Part shown: in pieces, positions 8,600-16,944 of the stretch
How the letters are laid out: each line of letters begins with the position of its first letter
Position numbering within the stretch: the stretch's first letter is position 1
NCBI GenBank assembly: GCA_027624045.1
Contig: JAQBUE010000010.1
Coordinates: 1-53,668, forward strand
Length of the DNA: 53,668 nucleotides
Reading direction: 5' to 3'
From: Acidobacteriota bacterium
GTDB taxonomy: Bacteria; Acidobacteriota; Terriglobia; Bryobacterales; UBA6623
Program-made: the position numbers and the translations under genes
Notes under the pieces: model-generated
Told to the model about the DNA's origin: nothing
Seen by the model: the letters and a program-made list of their open reading frames with translations, nothing else
Database searches by the model: none

Positions 8600-9232
8600 A
8601 TGAGTCCAGCTCGCTACATAGCAATTGAAGGCCCGCTGCGGGTGGGCAAGTCGAGTCTCGCCAGGGCGCTGGCCGAGCGCATCCACGCCCGCACGGTGCT
8701 CGACTCGGAAGAGAATCCTTTTCTCAAGGATTTCTACCGCGGCCAGCACGGCTCGGCCTTCCGGGCGCAGATGTATTTCCTCGTTAACCGTTTTCAGCAG
8801 TTGTCGGCGATCAGCTCGAACCAGTCTCAGATGCCGGTTGTCGTGGACTACCTGTTTGAGAAAGACAAGCTGTTCGCCTACATCAATCTCAACGATGATG
8901 AAGTCGCCGTCTACGACGAGTACTACCGGCATTTCAAAGAGCAGTTGGCTCCGCCGGACTTGGTCGTTTACCTCAAAGCCACGCCTGAAGTGTTGCGGGA
9001 ACGCATCGTTCGCAAGAATGTGGAGTCCGAGGCGCAAATCTCCGACGAGTACCTCACCGAAGTGACTCGCGCCTACGAACACTTCTTCTCGCACTACAAG
9101 GCGTCGGACGTTCTTGTCGTGGATACCACGCAGGTCGATTTTGTAAAAAAAGAGAGCGACCTGAATGAGCTACTGGATGAATTGAGCCGCCCGGTTCGAG
9201 GCACGCAGTACTTCCTGCCACTCGGAACCTAG
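8600..9232 (+). CDS. Deoxynucleoside kinase (dGK/dAK family)
   Basis: A 210-residue kinase of the deoxyguanosine/deoxyadenosine kinase type that phosphorylates deoxynucleosides for nucleotide salvage. It has a P-loop near the N-terminus (IEGPLRVGKSSLA), the ENPFLKDFY substrate-loop region, FLVNRFQQL, VVVDYLFEKDKLFA and an arginine-rich lid (LRERIVRKNVESE). Length is normal for bacterial dNKs. No clear Shine-Dalgarno precedes the ATG. It is monocistronic and transcribed away from the phosphodiesterase gene. Confidence 0.88.
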   Translation: MSPARYIAIEGPLRVGKSSLARALAERIHARTVLDSEENPFLKDFYRGQHGSAFRAQMYFLVNRFQQLSAISSNQSQMPVVVDYLFEKDKLFAYINLNDDEVAVYDEYYRHFKEQLAPPDLVVYLKATPEVLRERIVRKNVESEAQISDEYLTEVTRAYEHFFSHYKASDVLVVDTTQVDFVKKESDLNELLDELSRPVRGTQYFLPLGT

Positions 9233-9313
9233 TCCTACGCTTCTCATCACTTCGCGCCAGAGCGTGGGAAACGAAGTTGGGGCGAAGCACGATCCGCCTG
9301 GCGCGTTTTCCGG

Positions 9314-10168
9314 CTACGCCTTGCGCAAGCCCTCAAGCAGGGCGATGGCCCGCAGGATGTCGTCTCGCTGGGCCGCGCCGGTGATCTCCCTCTCGATGGT
9401 CAACGGGCCGCTGTAGCCGACTTCCTTGAGCTTGGCGACGTAGCGGTCCATGCCGACATCGCCTTTGCCGAGCGGGGTTTCCTCGCCGAAGATGCCTTTC
9501 TCTTTAGGCCATGTGCCGTCTTTGCAGTGCACGGAAACAAGCCAGGGAGCGACGACATCGAGAGCTTCGATAGGTTCTCCCGAACCGTAAAGGATCATGT
9601 TGGCGGGATCAAAATTGACCTTCAGGTTGGGGCGGCCGACATCCTGAATGAAGTCCCGCAGCACTGTCGCCGGCTCCTGGCCTGTCTCGAGAGCGAATGT
9701 CTGGCCGTTTTGCGCGCAGTCGTCGCAAATGCGGCGCATCAGGTCGCGCACGGCGATGTAGTCGGGGTCGTTGTGATCTTCAGAAACGAATCCGATATGA
9801 GCCGCGATGCCGGGGGCCCCGAGTGCTTTCGCGAATTGGCTGATCTCCCGGGTGCGCTGCTCCCGTTCTTGGCGCGTGGCGGCGGGGACGTAGCCGACGG
9901 TCTGCTCCACGGTTGGGACGTCGGCGTAGCTCTCGCCCTTAAACGATGCGAAGACGGTATTGAGCGTGAGCCCGGCTTCGTCGAGCGCCTGCTTCCAAGC
10001 GGCTTGTCCGGCGGGGCCAATGTCGGCCTCCCCATGTACGCCGAGCTGGCCGCAGCTGACGCCGAGACCGGTCACCATCGAGACGATTTCTTTCGGGGAC
10101 GCGTCCACGCCGAGGACGCCGCCGGTCCAAAACATGACGCCGACTTGTAAAGGTTTCAGTTCCGCCAT
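9314..10168 (-). CDS. Sugar phosphate isomerase/epimerase (xylose-isomerase-like TIM barrel)
   Basis: A 284-residue AP endonuclease family 2 TIM barrel. Candidate metal and substrate residues are in FALETGQEPA (Glu), LKVNFDPANMILYG (Asp), SVHCKDGTW (His) and LTIEREITG (Glu), which is the standard pattern of the family. It probably isomerises or epimerises a sugar or inositol derivative. GGAGAAACAG precedes the ATG. It follows the Gfo/Idh/MocA gene by 18 bp in the same operon, a pairing typical of inositol or keto-sugar catabolism. The exact substrate cannot be read from sequence. Confidence 0.85.
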   Translation of the reverse strand: MAELKPLQVGVMFWTGGVLGVDASPKEIVSMVTGLGVSCGQLGVHGEADIGPAGQAAWKQALDEAGLTLNTVFASFKGESYADVPTVEQTVGYVPAATRQEREQRTREISQFAKALGAPGIAAHIGFVSEDHNDPDYIAVRDLMRRICDDCAQNGQTFALETGQEPATVLRDFIQDVGRPNLKVNFDPANMILYGSGEPIEALDVVAPWLVSVHCKDGTWPKEKGIFGEETPLGKGDVGMDRYVAKLKEVGYSGPLTIEREITGAAQRDDILRAIALLEGLRKA

Positions 10169-10186
10169 CTGTTTCTCCTGATCGAG

Positions 10187-11197
10187 CTAGATCGTGATTG
10201 GTTTGCCGCCCTGCTCCCGTGAGGTTCGCATGGCGATTGTCATGCGAGTGGCGAGCGCCGATTCCCCAGGCGGGCAAAATTCGGATGCCGCGCCTGAATC
10301 GCACGCGTCGGCAAAGGCGCTGAGCTGAGTCACAAATCCATCCTGCTGTGAAAGTTGGGGCTCTTCGGACGAGCCATCGCCGCGATAGAGCGTGAGCCGC
10401 CGGAGCCCGGAATGAAAATCAAGCGTACCGCCTTCGCACACGATCGAGAATTCCATTGAGAAGGGGTAGCTCTTAGGGTGATGCCAGCCGCCGGAAATAC
10501 TCACGAGCTGCGAGCCACCGTAGTCGAGCTCCGCTTCGACGACGTCAATGCCTTTTTCGATTTCCTCGACGCCGTGCGCCGTGATCGAAGATGGTTTGCC
10601 GAACAGGTGCAGCGCGAAATCGAAGTCGTGAATCAATAAGTCGAAAACCCCGCCGCCGCTGCGCGAACGGTCCTGCATCCACTTGCCCCAAGCGGGCGCG
10701 GCACATTTGCGCCGGAAGAACGCCGTCTTGACGGGGCCGATCTCGCCAGACCGGATGATTTCACGGGCGCGGGCGTAGTCGGGCCAGAAGCGGAGCACCT
10801 GGGCGACCATCAGGACCCGGCCGTTCTCGCGCGCCGCTTCAACCATGCTGTCGCATTCTTCGCCGCTCAGAGCCATTGGCTTTTCGACGAGGACGTGCTT
10901 GCCGGCTTTGAGAGCTTCTAGTGTCGTCGCAGCGTGAAGATACGAGGGCAGACAAAGATCGACGGCATCGAGATTGGAGTCGGCGAGCATTTCTTCGACA
11001 GTGGCGTAACGGGCAGCGTCTCCGAAGTCCATGGCTTCGCCGGGGCGGTCGAGGTTGCCTTCGATCGCGCTGAGGTCACCGGATCGCTTACGTGCGTCGC
11101 TGCTGGCGACGGCGGCGACCTCAGCGTTAGGAACGCTTTGATACGCCTGGAGGTGAGTGCTACCCATGAAACCGAGTCCTGCGACGCCGACTTTCAA
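10187..11197 (-). CDS. Gfo/Idh/MocA family NAD(P)-dependent oxidoreductase
   Basis: About 336 residues, starting at a TTG (11197-11195) with AAAGGAGATCAG just upstream. The open frame continues to 11509, but the extra 104 residues are low-complexity and precede this ribosome site, so they are rejected. The N-terminal Rossmann fold shows VGVAGLGFMGSTHLQAY, then DLCLPSYLHAATTLEALKAGKHVLVEKPMA, which carries the family EKP lysine, and a C-terminal GFO_IDH beta-sheet domain. It oxidises or reduces a sugar, inositol or sugar-derived substrate. It is first in a two-gene operon with the TIM-barrel isomerase. Confidence 0.88.
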   Translation of the reverse strand: MKVGVAGLGFMGSTHLQAYQSVPNAEVAAVASSDARKRSGDLSAIEGNLDRPGEAMDFGDAARYATVEEMLADSNLDAVDLCLPSYLHAATTLEALKAGKHVLVEKPMALSGEECDSMVEAARENGRVLMVAQVLRFWPDYARAREIIRSGEIGPVKTAFFRRKCAAPAWGKWMQDRSRSGGGVFDLLIHDFDFALHLFGKPSSITAHGVEEIEKGIDVVEAELDYGGSQLVSISGGWHHPKSYPFSMEFSIVCEGGTLDFHSGLRRLTLYRGDGSSEEPQLSQQDGFVTQLSAFADACDSGAASEFCPPGESALATRMTIAMRTSREQGGKPITI

Positions 11198-11394
11198 ACT
11201 GATCTCCTTTGGGGGTGGCGGCCTGCCGTATTTGCCCCGACGGCACAACATTATCGGTCGGCGGGGCGGATAATGTAAAGGCGGGCTCACTAGGCCCAGC
11301 TCGGGATTCCGAGATTGACCGTCACGGCCATGCCGATTGCATACTTTATTTCGATGTGACCTGCGGCCTGCCCCATTCGTCATAATCAGAAGAC

Positions 11395-12981
11395 ATGTCA
11401 TTCCCAAACCGGCGGCATCCAGTTCTCCTTTGGCTTGCGAGCGTGGTTCTGCTAAATCTGCTCGCCGCGGGCGCCCAGGCGCAGAAAGTCGAGGCGATTG
11501 TTCATACACTCGACAACGGCCTGAAGCTGCTGCTCGTTCCCCAGGAAGGAGACCCGAATATCTCCTGTGGCTGGGTCGCCAAAGTCGGCTCGGTGAACGA
11601 GCGCCCCGGGGTTACCGGCGTCGCCCACCTGTTCGAGCACATGATGTTCAAGGGCACTCACATCCTCGGCACGAAGGACATCGACAAGGATCTCGAAATC
11701 ATCAAGCAGCTTGACGCCCTCAAGGCCCAGATCCGCGAAGAGGACGAGGCGCTGATCGAGAAACACCGCCGCGGGCTGATTGACGATCCGAAGAACCCTG
11801 AGGCGCGCGGCGAAAAGCACAACGAGCTGCTCAAGCGATTTGGCGAACTGCTTGAGCAGCAGCGCGAGCTGATCGTCAAAGACGAGTTCGATCGCATCTA
11901 CACGCTGAACGGCGCGTCGGGCCTGAACGCCTTCACGTCGAACGACCTGACGGTCTACATGATCAACGTCCCGGCGAACAAGCTTGAACTCTGGTTCTGG
12001 ATGGAGTCCGACCGGCTTTCGAGCCCGGTGTTCCGCGAGTTTTACAGCGAGCGCGACGTCGTACATGAAGAGCGCCGGCTGCGCGTTGACTCGACGCCCA
12101 CCGGCAAGCTCGACGAGCAGTTCGAAACGCTGTTCTGGCAATCCTCGCCCTATCACTGGCCCGTGATCGGCTGGCCCAGCGACCTGGAGGGCCTGACGCG
12201 TGAGGAGGCCCTCGAATTCTTCGACACCTACTACGCGCCGAACAACCTGACCGTCTCGCTCGTCGGCGACTTTGACCCCGACCAGGCCATCGAGTGGGCC
12301 GAGAAATACTTGGGCCGAATCAAGAAGGGCAAGACGAAACCGCAACCAGTGCGCACGACGGAGATCAAGCAGCAGGCCGAAACCCGCATGACCGGTTATG
12401 CCGATACACGGCCGACCGTCAAGGCCCGCTATCATACCGTCGCCGACGCGCACCGTGAAGAACCAGCTCTGCTCGTTCTCGCCAACTTGATGAATGGAAC
12501 GACGGGCCGCCTTTACAAATCGCTCGTTCTCGAGCAGAAGGTGGCCACGGCCGCCGGTGCCGGCGTCAATGGCCTGAAATACGACGGTTTCTTTGAGCTA
12601 TCGGGCATCGCCGCCGAAGGCCACACACCGGAGGAACTCGAGCAGGCGCTCTACAAGGAAATGGAAGTGCTTCAGGAGCAGCTCGTCGGCGATCGAGAGC
12701 TTCAAAAGGTCAAGAATCAGCAACTTGCGGATGACTTTCGCCGCCTGCGTTCGAAGGATAGTTTGATGATTCAACTGCTGATCTACGAAGCTCTCGGCAG
12801 TTGGAAAAACATCAATAGGTTTTCCGAGCGTATCCAGGCCGTAACGCCCGAAGACGTGCGCGCGGCCGCGCGGAAATATTTCAAACCCGAGAACCGTAAC
12901 GTGGCCGTCTACTACACGAAGGAAAGCGCAGGCAGCCAAGAACGCCCCGGTCGCCCGGTGGGACCTGGAGGTCAGCAATGA
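11395..12981 (+). CDS. M16 family zinc metallopeptidase, catalytic subunit
   Basis: A 528-residue exported peptidase with a signal peptide (cleavage near AQAQ, residue about 29). The inverted zinc motif is present as H78-L-F-E81-H82 followed by MMFKGT, and the downstream glutamate-rich segment ERDVVHEERRLR supplies the third ligand. A charged, coiled-coil-like insertion of roughly 65 residues (about 99-165) separates the zinc motif from the NAFTSNDLTVY strand, which is unusual for M16B. The usual two M16 halves follow. The stop overlaps the start of the next gene (ATGA), whose product lacks the zinc motif, so the two should form a heterodimer that degrades peptides in the periplasm. Confidence 0.9.
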   Translation: MSFPNRRHPVLLWLASVVLLNLLAAGAQAQKVEAIVHTLDNGLKLLLVPQEGDPNISCGWVAKVGSVNERPGVTGVAHLFEHMMFKGTHILGTKDIDKDLEIIKQLDALKAQIREEDEALIEKHRRGLIDDPKNPEARGEKHNELLKRFGELLEQQRELIVKDEFDRIYTLNGASGLNAFTSNDLTVYMINVPANKLELWFWMESDRLSSPVFREFYSERDVVHEERRLRVDSTPTGKLDEQFETLFWQSSPYHWPVIGWPSDLEGLTREEALEFFDTYYAPNNLTVSLVGDFDPDQAIEWAEKYLGRIKKGKTKPQPVRTTEIKQQAETRMTGYADTRPTVKARYHTVADAHREEPALLVLANLMNGTTGRLYKSLVLEQKVATAAGAGVNGLKYDGFFELSGIAAEGHTPEELEQALYKEMEVLQEQLVGDRELQKVKNQQLADDFRRLRSKDSLMIQLLIYEALGSWKNINRFSERIQAVTPEDVRAAARKYFKPENRNVAVYYTKESAGSQERPGRPVGPGGQQ

Positions 12982-13006
12982 GGTCAACAGTGAGGTCAAC
13001 AATGAG
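12968..13006 (+). repeat. Triplicated 12-bp ribosome-site/start-codon module
   Basis: Three tandem units GAGGTCAGCAAT, GAGGTCAACAGT and GAGGTCAACAAT occupy 12968-13003, followed by GAG. Each unit carries a GAGG Shine-Dalgarno core and, at its junction with the next, an in-frame start codon: ATG 12978, GTG 12990 and ATG 13002. The repeat is a multiple of three, so all three starts share the frame of the downstream M16 gene. The first unit overlaps the TGA stop of the upstream gene. Confidence 0.85.
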
Positions 13007-14501
13007 ACGCCGAGACTGGATGAAGCTCGCTGCCGGCGCGGCCTGCGCGCCCGCTGCCTGGGCCGCCGAGACGGACGTCGTTCCGCACCCGAGCCGCCTG
13101 AAATTTCCAACGCTCACGTACAATCCGCCGCAGCCGGAAGAATACCGCCATGAGTTACCAGGAGGTGCCGTAGCCTACGTTGTTGAGGACCATCAGCTTC
13201 CGCTGATCGATATTTCGATTACGATTCGGACCGGTGGTTACCTTGTCCCTAAGACAATGCTGGGCCTGGCATCCTCCACCGGTGCCCAGATCCGCGCCGG
13301 CGGAACGAAGACCGCATCCGCGCGCGAGTTTGACGAGCAGGCCGCGTTTCTGGCCTCTGAGATGAGCAGCGGCATCGGCTCCACCTCGGCTTCGGCCACC
13401 TTGAACTGCCTCAAGCAGAATCTTGAGCCGACGCTCAAACTGTTCTTCGACATGCTGAAGAACCCCGGCTTTGATCCGGAACGCCTGCAGCTTTCCGTCG
13501 CGCGCCGGCTGCAGGGCATGCAGCGGCGGAACGATCAGACCGGCGGCATCGAGGGCCGCGAGTTCGCCCGGCTGCTGCGCGGCGACGATCACTTCTCAAC
13601 CTGGCAGACGACGCAAGCGACCGTCGAGGCCATCACGACCGAGGCAATGGCTGAGTTCCATCAGCGTTATTACCATCCCGGCTCAATGACCTTCGCGATC
13701 TCTGGAGACGTCGATACAAAACAGATCCTTGAGAGGCTCGGCAGCGAACTGACGGCCGGTTGGCCGGCATCGTCCAAGCCCGACGTCCCGAAGGTTCCGG
13801 CACCCGGTCACAAGCCGCAGGCCGGAGTCTACATGGTGAACAAGCCGGATGTGAACCAGTCACGCATCGCTATGGGGCACATCGGCATCCAGCGCGACAA
13901 CCCCGACCATCTTGCGGTCGGTGTGATGAACCATATCCTTGGCGGCGGCGGGTTCACGTCGCGCATCATGTCACGTGTGCGCTCGGACGAGGGCCTCGCG
14001 TACAGTGCCGGAACAGGCTTTCAACCCGGCACGTACTATCCCGGCATCTTCCACGCCGGGTTCCAGTCCATGAACGGCCGCTGCGCGCAAGCGACCACGA
14101 TTGTGCTCGAGGAACTGGACCGCATTCGCCAGGAGAAGGTCTCCGAGGAAGAACTGGCTGTTGCGAAGAACTTTTCGATCGAAGTGTTTCCGCGTTTCTT
14201 CGCCACGGCGTCGGCCGTTGCCGGGACGTTTGCCGGCGATGAATATAGCGGCCGCGAGAAGGGGTACTGGGACAAGTATCGTGACCGCATTGCCGCGGTG
14301 AGCAGCGACGACGTGCTGCGAGTGGCACAGAAGTACCTGCACCCAGATCAACTGGTCATTCTGGGCGTCGGGAACGTGGAGGAGATGCTCGCTGGGAATC
14401 CCGACCAGCCCGACTTTCTGTTCTCGAAACTTGCCAAAGACAAAGAAATCCATCACATTCCGCTGCCTGATCCGATGACGATGGAGTACCCCTCCGCCTG
14501 A
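12978..14501 (+). CDS. M16 family peptidase-like protein, non-catalytic subunit, exported
   Basis: A 507-residue M16 homologue. Where HxxEH should be it reads GLASSTGAQIRAGG, so there is no zinc site. The second half keeps the conserved VRSDEGLAYSAG segment, the R/Y-type motif known from the partner subunit of heterodimeric M16B peptidases. The N-terminus MRRRDWMKLAAGAA resembles a Tat signal. Three in-frame starts (12978, 12990, 13002) are created by a tandem repeat; the third gives the most compact Tat leader. Its ATG overlaps the stop of the catalytic subunit gene. Confidence 0.88.
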   Translation: MRSTVRSTMRRRDWMKLAAGAACAPAAWAAETDVVPHPSRLKFPTLTYNPPQPEEYRHELPGGAVAYVVEDHQLPLIDISITIRTGGYLVPKTMLGLASSTGAQIRAGGTKTASAREFDEQAAFLASEMSSGIGSTSASATLNCLKQNLEPTLKLFFDMLKNPGFDPERLQLSVARRLQGMQRRNDQTGGIEGREFARLLRGDDHFSTWQTTQATVEAITTEAMAEFHQRYYHPGSMTFAISGDVDTKQILERLGSELTAGWPASSKPDVPKVPAPGHKPQAGVYMVNKPDVNQSRIAMGHIGIQRDNPDHLAVGVMNHILGGGGFTSRIMSRVRSDEGLAYSAGTGFQPGTYYPGIFHAGFQSMNGRCAQATTIVLEELDRIRQEKVSEEELAVAKNFSIEVFPRFFATASAVAGTFAGDEYSGREKGYWDKYRDRIAAVSSDDVLRVAQKYLHPDQLVILGVGNVEEMLAGNPDQPDFLFSKLAKDKEIHHIPLPDPMTMEYPSA

Positions 14502-14667
14502 GGCTACCGTAACTAGCTGTAATCAAAGCAGTTGCGGAGCCGACTCAACACTCTTAGCCGCTGGAGTTACCTTCTCAGGGGAAACCAACCCGGCGACTCG
14601 GCTAATTCCCTGATAGTGGGCTGAGGGGATAGGGTTCTAGTATGTTTAGTACCGACAGTACTGAACA
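14502..14667. other. Intergenic region with imperfect hairpins
   Basis: No gene is visible. TCAGGGGAA (about 14576) and TTCCCTGA (about 14606) can form an imperfect stem that might end the M16 operon. A second perfect stem AGTAC-CGACA-GTACT (about 14649-14663) lies just ahead of the GTG start of the next gene. Neither has a T-run. Confidence 0.3.
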
Positions 14668-15411
14668 GTGCCTGCACTCCTCGTTAGCTCTTCCCGCCGT
14701 TCCCTATACGCCAACCTGCGAGCCCTCTGGGTTCCGATTGGGCGGCTTGTCTTTTTGACTGTAGGGACCTGGATGATTTTTGCGATAGACAAATGGTCTC
14801 CCGAGTTGGCCGTCCCTCTACTGGCATGTTTCCTGCCGACGATTCTGCACTTGACGCTGTCACTACCGCACTCACGGCCCCTGGTCGAAAGCCGCCCCTA
14901 CCTGCTGCGCTGGATCTACGGCCTTCCGATTCTCGGGCTGCTAGCCTACATTCTGCTTTGGTCCGTGGCTCCCATGATGGGTGGCAGCGAGGGGAACAAC
15001 ATGGGTTTCCTGCTTGCGAAGATGTTCAGGGAATTACCGCTCGATTCGAAGAACGGCATCGCCCTCACCGGATTCTCAGCGGCGGTAATGCTGTTGAGCT
15101 ATTCGGGCTGGAGTTGGAAGAGGCGTGGCTGGCGAGAAGCCTTCTTGCGCCGGCCCAATACGACGATCGCGACGCTGCTGGTTGCTCCCGTGGGAGCTGC
15201 GGTCGCGATCGCGCAGGCATGCTCATTGCTTAACCTCCCGGACCTGATCCTGAACGCGGGCGCGTTCGCTATCGAGGCGACCCTCTACACACAGTTCATC
15301 GCGGCGCGCTCGACCACGCTCGTGCTGTTCCCGATTGCCGCTTGGGTGATCCTGCTGCGCGGCTTTGGCGGCCCCAAGTGGCAAAGCCCTAAGTGGCAGA
15401 GCCAGAGTTGA
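14668..15411 (+). CDS. Hypothetical multi-pass membrane protein
   Basis: About 247 residues beginning at a GTG, with no recognised domain. Hydrophobic segments at about residues 26-42, 48-63, 84-103, 130-147, 163-185 and 212-230 indicate five or six membrane passes. The C-terminus ends in a small tandem duplication (PKWQS-PKWQS) encoded by two copies of a 15-bp unit. There is no obvious Shine-Dalgarno. It stands alone between the M16 pair and a convergent gene. I do not recognise the family. Confidence 0.6.
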   Translation: MPALLVSSSRRSLYANLRALWVPIGRLVFLTVGTWMIFAIDKWSPELAVPLLACFLPTILHLTLSLPHSRPLVESRPYLLRWIYGLPILGLLAYILLWSVAPMMGGSEGNNMGFLLAKMFRELPLDSKNGIALTGFSAAVMLLSYSGWSWKRRGWREAFLRRPNTTIATLLVAPVGAAVAIAQACSLLNLPDLILNAGAFAIEATLYTQFIAARSTTLVLFPIAAWVILLRGFGGPKWQSPKWQSQS

Positions 15412-15432
15412 GGACCTGAGCCACCGGTCCTC
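15410..15432. terminator. Possible hairpin between convergent genes
   Basis: GAGGACC and GGTCCTC form a 7-bp stem around a 9-nt loop, overlapping the stop codon of the membrane protein gene. A second stem, GGTACG/CGTACC, follows at about 15439-15458. The genes on either side converge here, so a terminator role is plausible, but there is no T-run. Confidence 0.35.
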
Positions 15433-15483
15433 CCCCGGGGTACGCGCAACAACGTACCGTCCGTCCGTGATCCCCGTTTCGGT

Positions 15484-16611
15484 CTAACCGAGCGTTTGCA
15501 GCGACTGCAAGATCCCGATGATGTGGCCGTAGGCGAAGGCGAATCCTTGGCGCCCGCCTTCATCATCGTCATGGTGCGGGATGTGGTCGGGCATGACGAT
15601 ATGGGGATAGTCGACTTCCCACAGGGTGCGGGCCACATTCACCATGTTCATGTCGCCCTCGTCGGGCCAGACTTCCTGAAAGTCGTCCCGCCCGCCTATG
15701 ATGTTGCGGAAGTGAATATTGAAAAGCTTTTTTCGCTCGCCGAGAGTCCGAATGACCGCGTGGATCTCTTTGTCGGGATCGTGCAACATCTCGGCGGTTG
15801 TGCCGAGACACAGGTTCATGCCGTGATAAGGGCTGTCCTGAATCGAGACGAACTTATACAGGCCCTCGGGCGTACCTAGTACGCGCGCGATGCCTTGATA
15901 GCCTTCCGGTGGCACGCCCGGGTCATGCGGGTGGCACGCCATGGCGACCTTGTATTCGGCCGCAGCCGGGATCACACGGTCGAGGAAGTAGGTGATGCGC
16001 TCCCAGGCCTGCTCTTCGTTGACCTGACCGGCCCGCGTCAAGGGAGTGGCCGGCTCAGCTTCAGAGAGCTTCCAGGTGCTGTAGGTAGAACCGCCGCGGC
16101 CGGGAGTACGCTCGGTGCGCAGCACGCCCAACAGGCTCATGTTGTATTTAAGTATGCCGACGCCGGCCTTCGAGCAGGCGATGATCATTTTCTGGATGTG
16201 CTCGATGTCGCGGTCGCGTTCAGGCGAATCGGCCATCATGATCGCGCCGCGTTTCTCGCGGTCGATGTGGCTGGAACTGAGAAAAGGCAGTGCCACAACT
16301 TCGAGCGTGATGCCGTATTTCTCGCACATCTCGCGGGTTTGGACGACCTCTTCGTCAAGCCAATAGCCGCGATCGTCGGGCGGACGAGGCGGATAGCCGA
16401 CGATGTGGTTGATGCCGTGGCGTTTGAAATACTGAAGCATCTCGGGATTCGTCGGACCACGCTGGGTCCCGACGTGCATCCGCATCGGCTTCATCACCTT
16501 CTTGGCCGCGGCTTCGCCCTCGCCGCCTTTCGATGCGGTTTCGCCACATCCCGCCAAGGCTGCCGCGCCCGCCGCCGTACCGCCTACCGAGAGAAATTTT
16601 CTGCGATCCAT
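15484..16611 (-). CDS. Exported mannonate-dehydratase-like TIM-barrel protein
   Basis: A 375-residue protein with an N-terminus MDRRKFLSVGG...LAGC that combines a Tat-like RRKFL with a lipobox-like LAGC (Cys about 22). The body resembles UxuA-type mannonate dehydratase and related xylose-isomerase-like barrels: VAMACHPHDPGVPPEGYQG, LCLGTTAEM, LFNIHFRNIIGG and EVWPDEGDMNM. UxuA itself is a cytoplasmic enzyme of hexuronate breakdown, so an exported form probably acts on another sugar acid or has diverged. No other hexuronate genes lie nearby. It is divergent from the DUF2007/PafA pair. Confidence 0.8.
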   Translation of the reverse strand: MDRRKFLSVGGTAAGAAALAGCGETASKGGEGEAAAKKVMKPMRMHVGTQRGPTNPEMLQYFKRHGINHIVGYPPRPPDDRGYWLDEEVVQTREMCEKYGITLEVVALPFLSSSHIDREKRGAIMMADSPERDRDIEHIQKMIIACSKAGVGILKYNMSLLGVLRTERTPGRGGSTYSTWKLSEAEPATPLTRAGQVNEEQAWERITYFLDRVIPAAAEYKVAMACHPHDPGVPPEGYQGIARVLGTPEGLYKFVSIQDSPYHGMNLCLGTTAEMLHDPDKEIHAVIRTLGERKKLFNIHFRNIIGGRDDFQEVWPDEGDMNMVNVARTLWEVDYPHIVMPDHIPHHDDDEGGRQGFAFAYGHIIGILQSLQTLG

Positions 16612-16944
16612 TTCGCTACTCCTTCTGAGCCCGACTGTTTGAGAGATACCGCTCGCAATGGGAACATTTTTCCGCCTGTCGTGTCAACTAGCGTCCAGCC
16701 CCTAAATGGCTATGACCGGGGAGTGCATCTTACCGCGGGCCGTACTTTTCTTGGAGCAAACGCTGGAACCGCGGTCGCCGCGCTTTCTTGCGTGCGGCAT
16801 CGACCTCAGTCTCGGTTGGAGCCTCGGGCATGACCGTAACTTGGACTGACTATACTGATCGATGTATTTCAGCACCGTGCCGAATCCTGCATGGCCGTAT
16901 ACACAGCGCGCTGTGCTGAGGTCCGCGGTCCGAAAAGGAGAACC
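16612..16944. other. Divergent intergenic region with a possible 33-residue small ORF
   Basis: This 333-bp gap separates two divergent genes and should hold both promoters. A TATACT box at 16851-16856 could serve the plus-strand DUF2007 gene, but no convincing -35 is spaced correctly. A short minus-strand reading frame (16730-16831) has coding-like composition and is listed separately. Nothing else is recognisable. Confidence 0.4.
16730..16831 (-). CDS. Candidate small basic protein, 33 residues
   Basis: An ATG-initiated frame of 34 codons in a region free of other genes. It encodes an acidic N-terminus (MPEAPTETEVDAARKKA) and a basic, helix-prone C-terminus (RRPRFQRLLQEKYGPR), then TAA. The ordered charge pattern looks like a real small protein rather than noise, but there is no good Shine-Dalgarno upstream and I recognise no family. 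A conserved small acidobacterial protein is one possibility. Confidence 0.35.
   Translation of the reverse strand: MPEAPTETEVDAARKKARRPRFQRLLQEKYGPR

Noticed and set aside
11198-11509. N-terminal extension of the Gfo/Idh/MocA reading frame
   Set aside because: The extra 104 residues are low complexity, and a strong AAAGGAG site lies directly before the TTG at 11197 where the Rossmann motif begins.
15895-16833. 312-codon plus-strand frame
   Set aside because: It covers most of the mannonate-dehydratase-like gene on the other strand and then runs into the intergenic region; no domain is recognisable.
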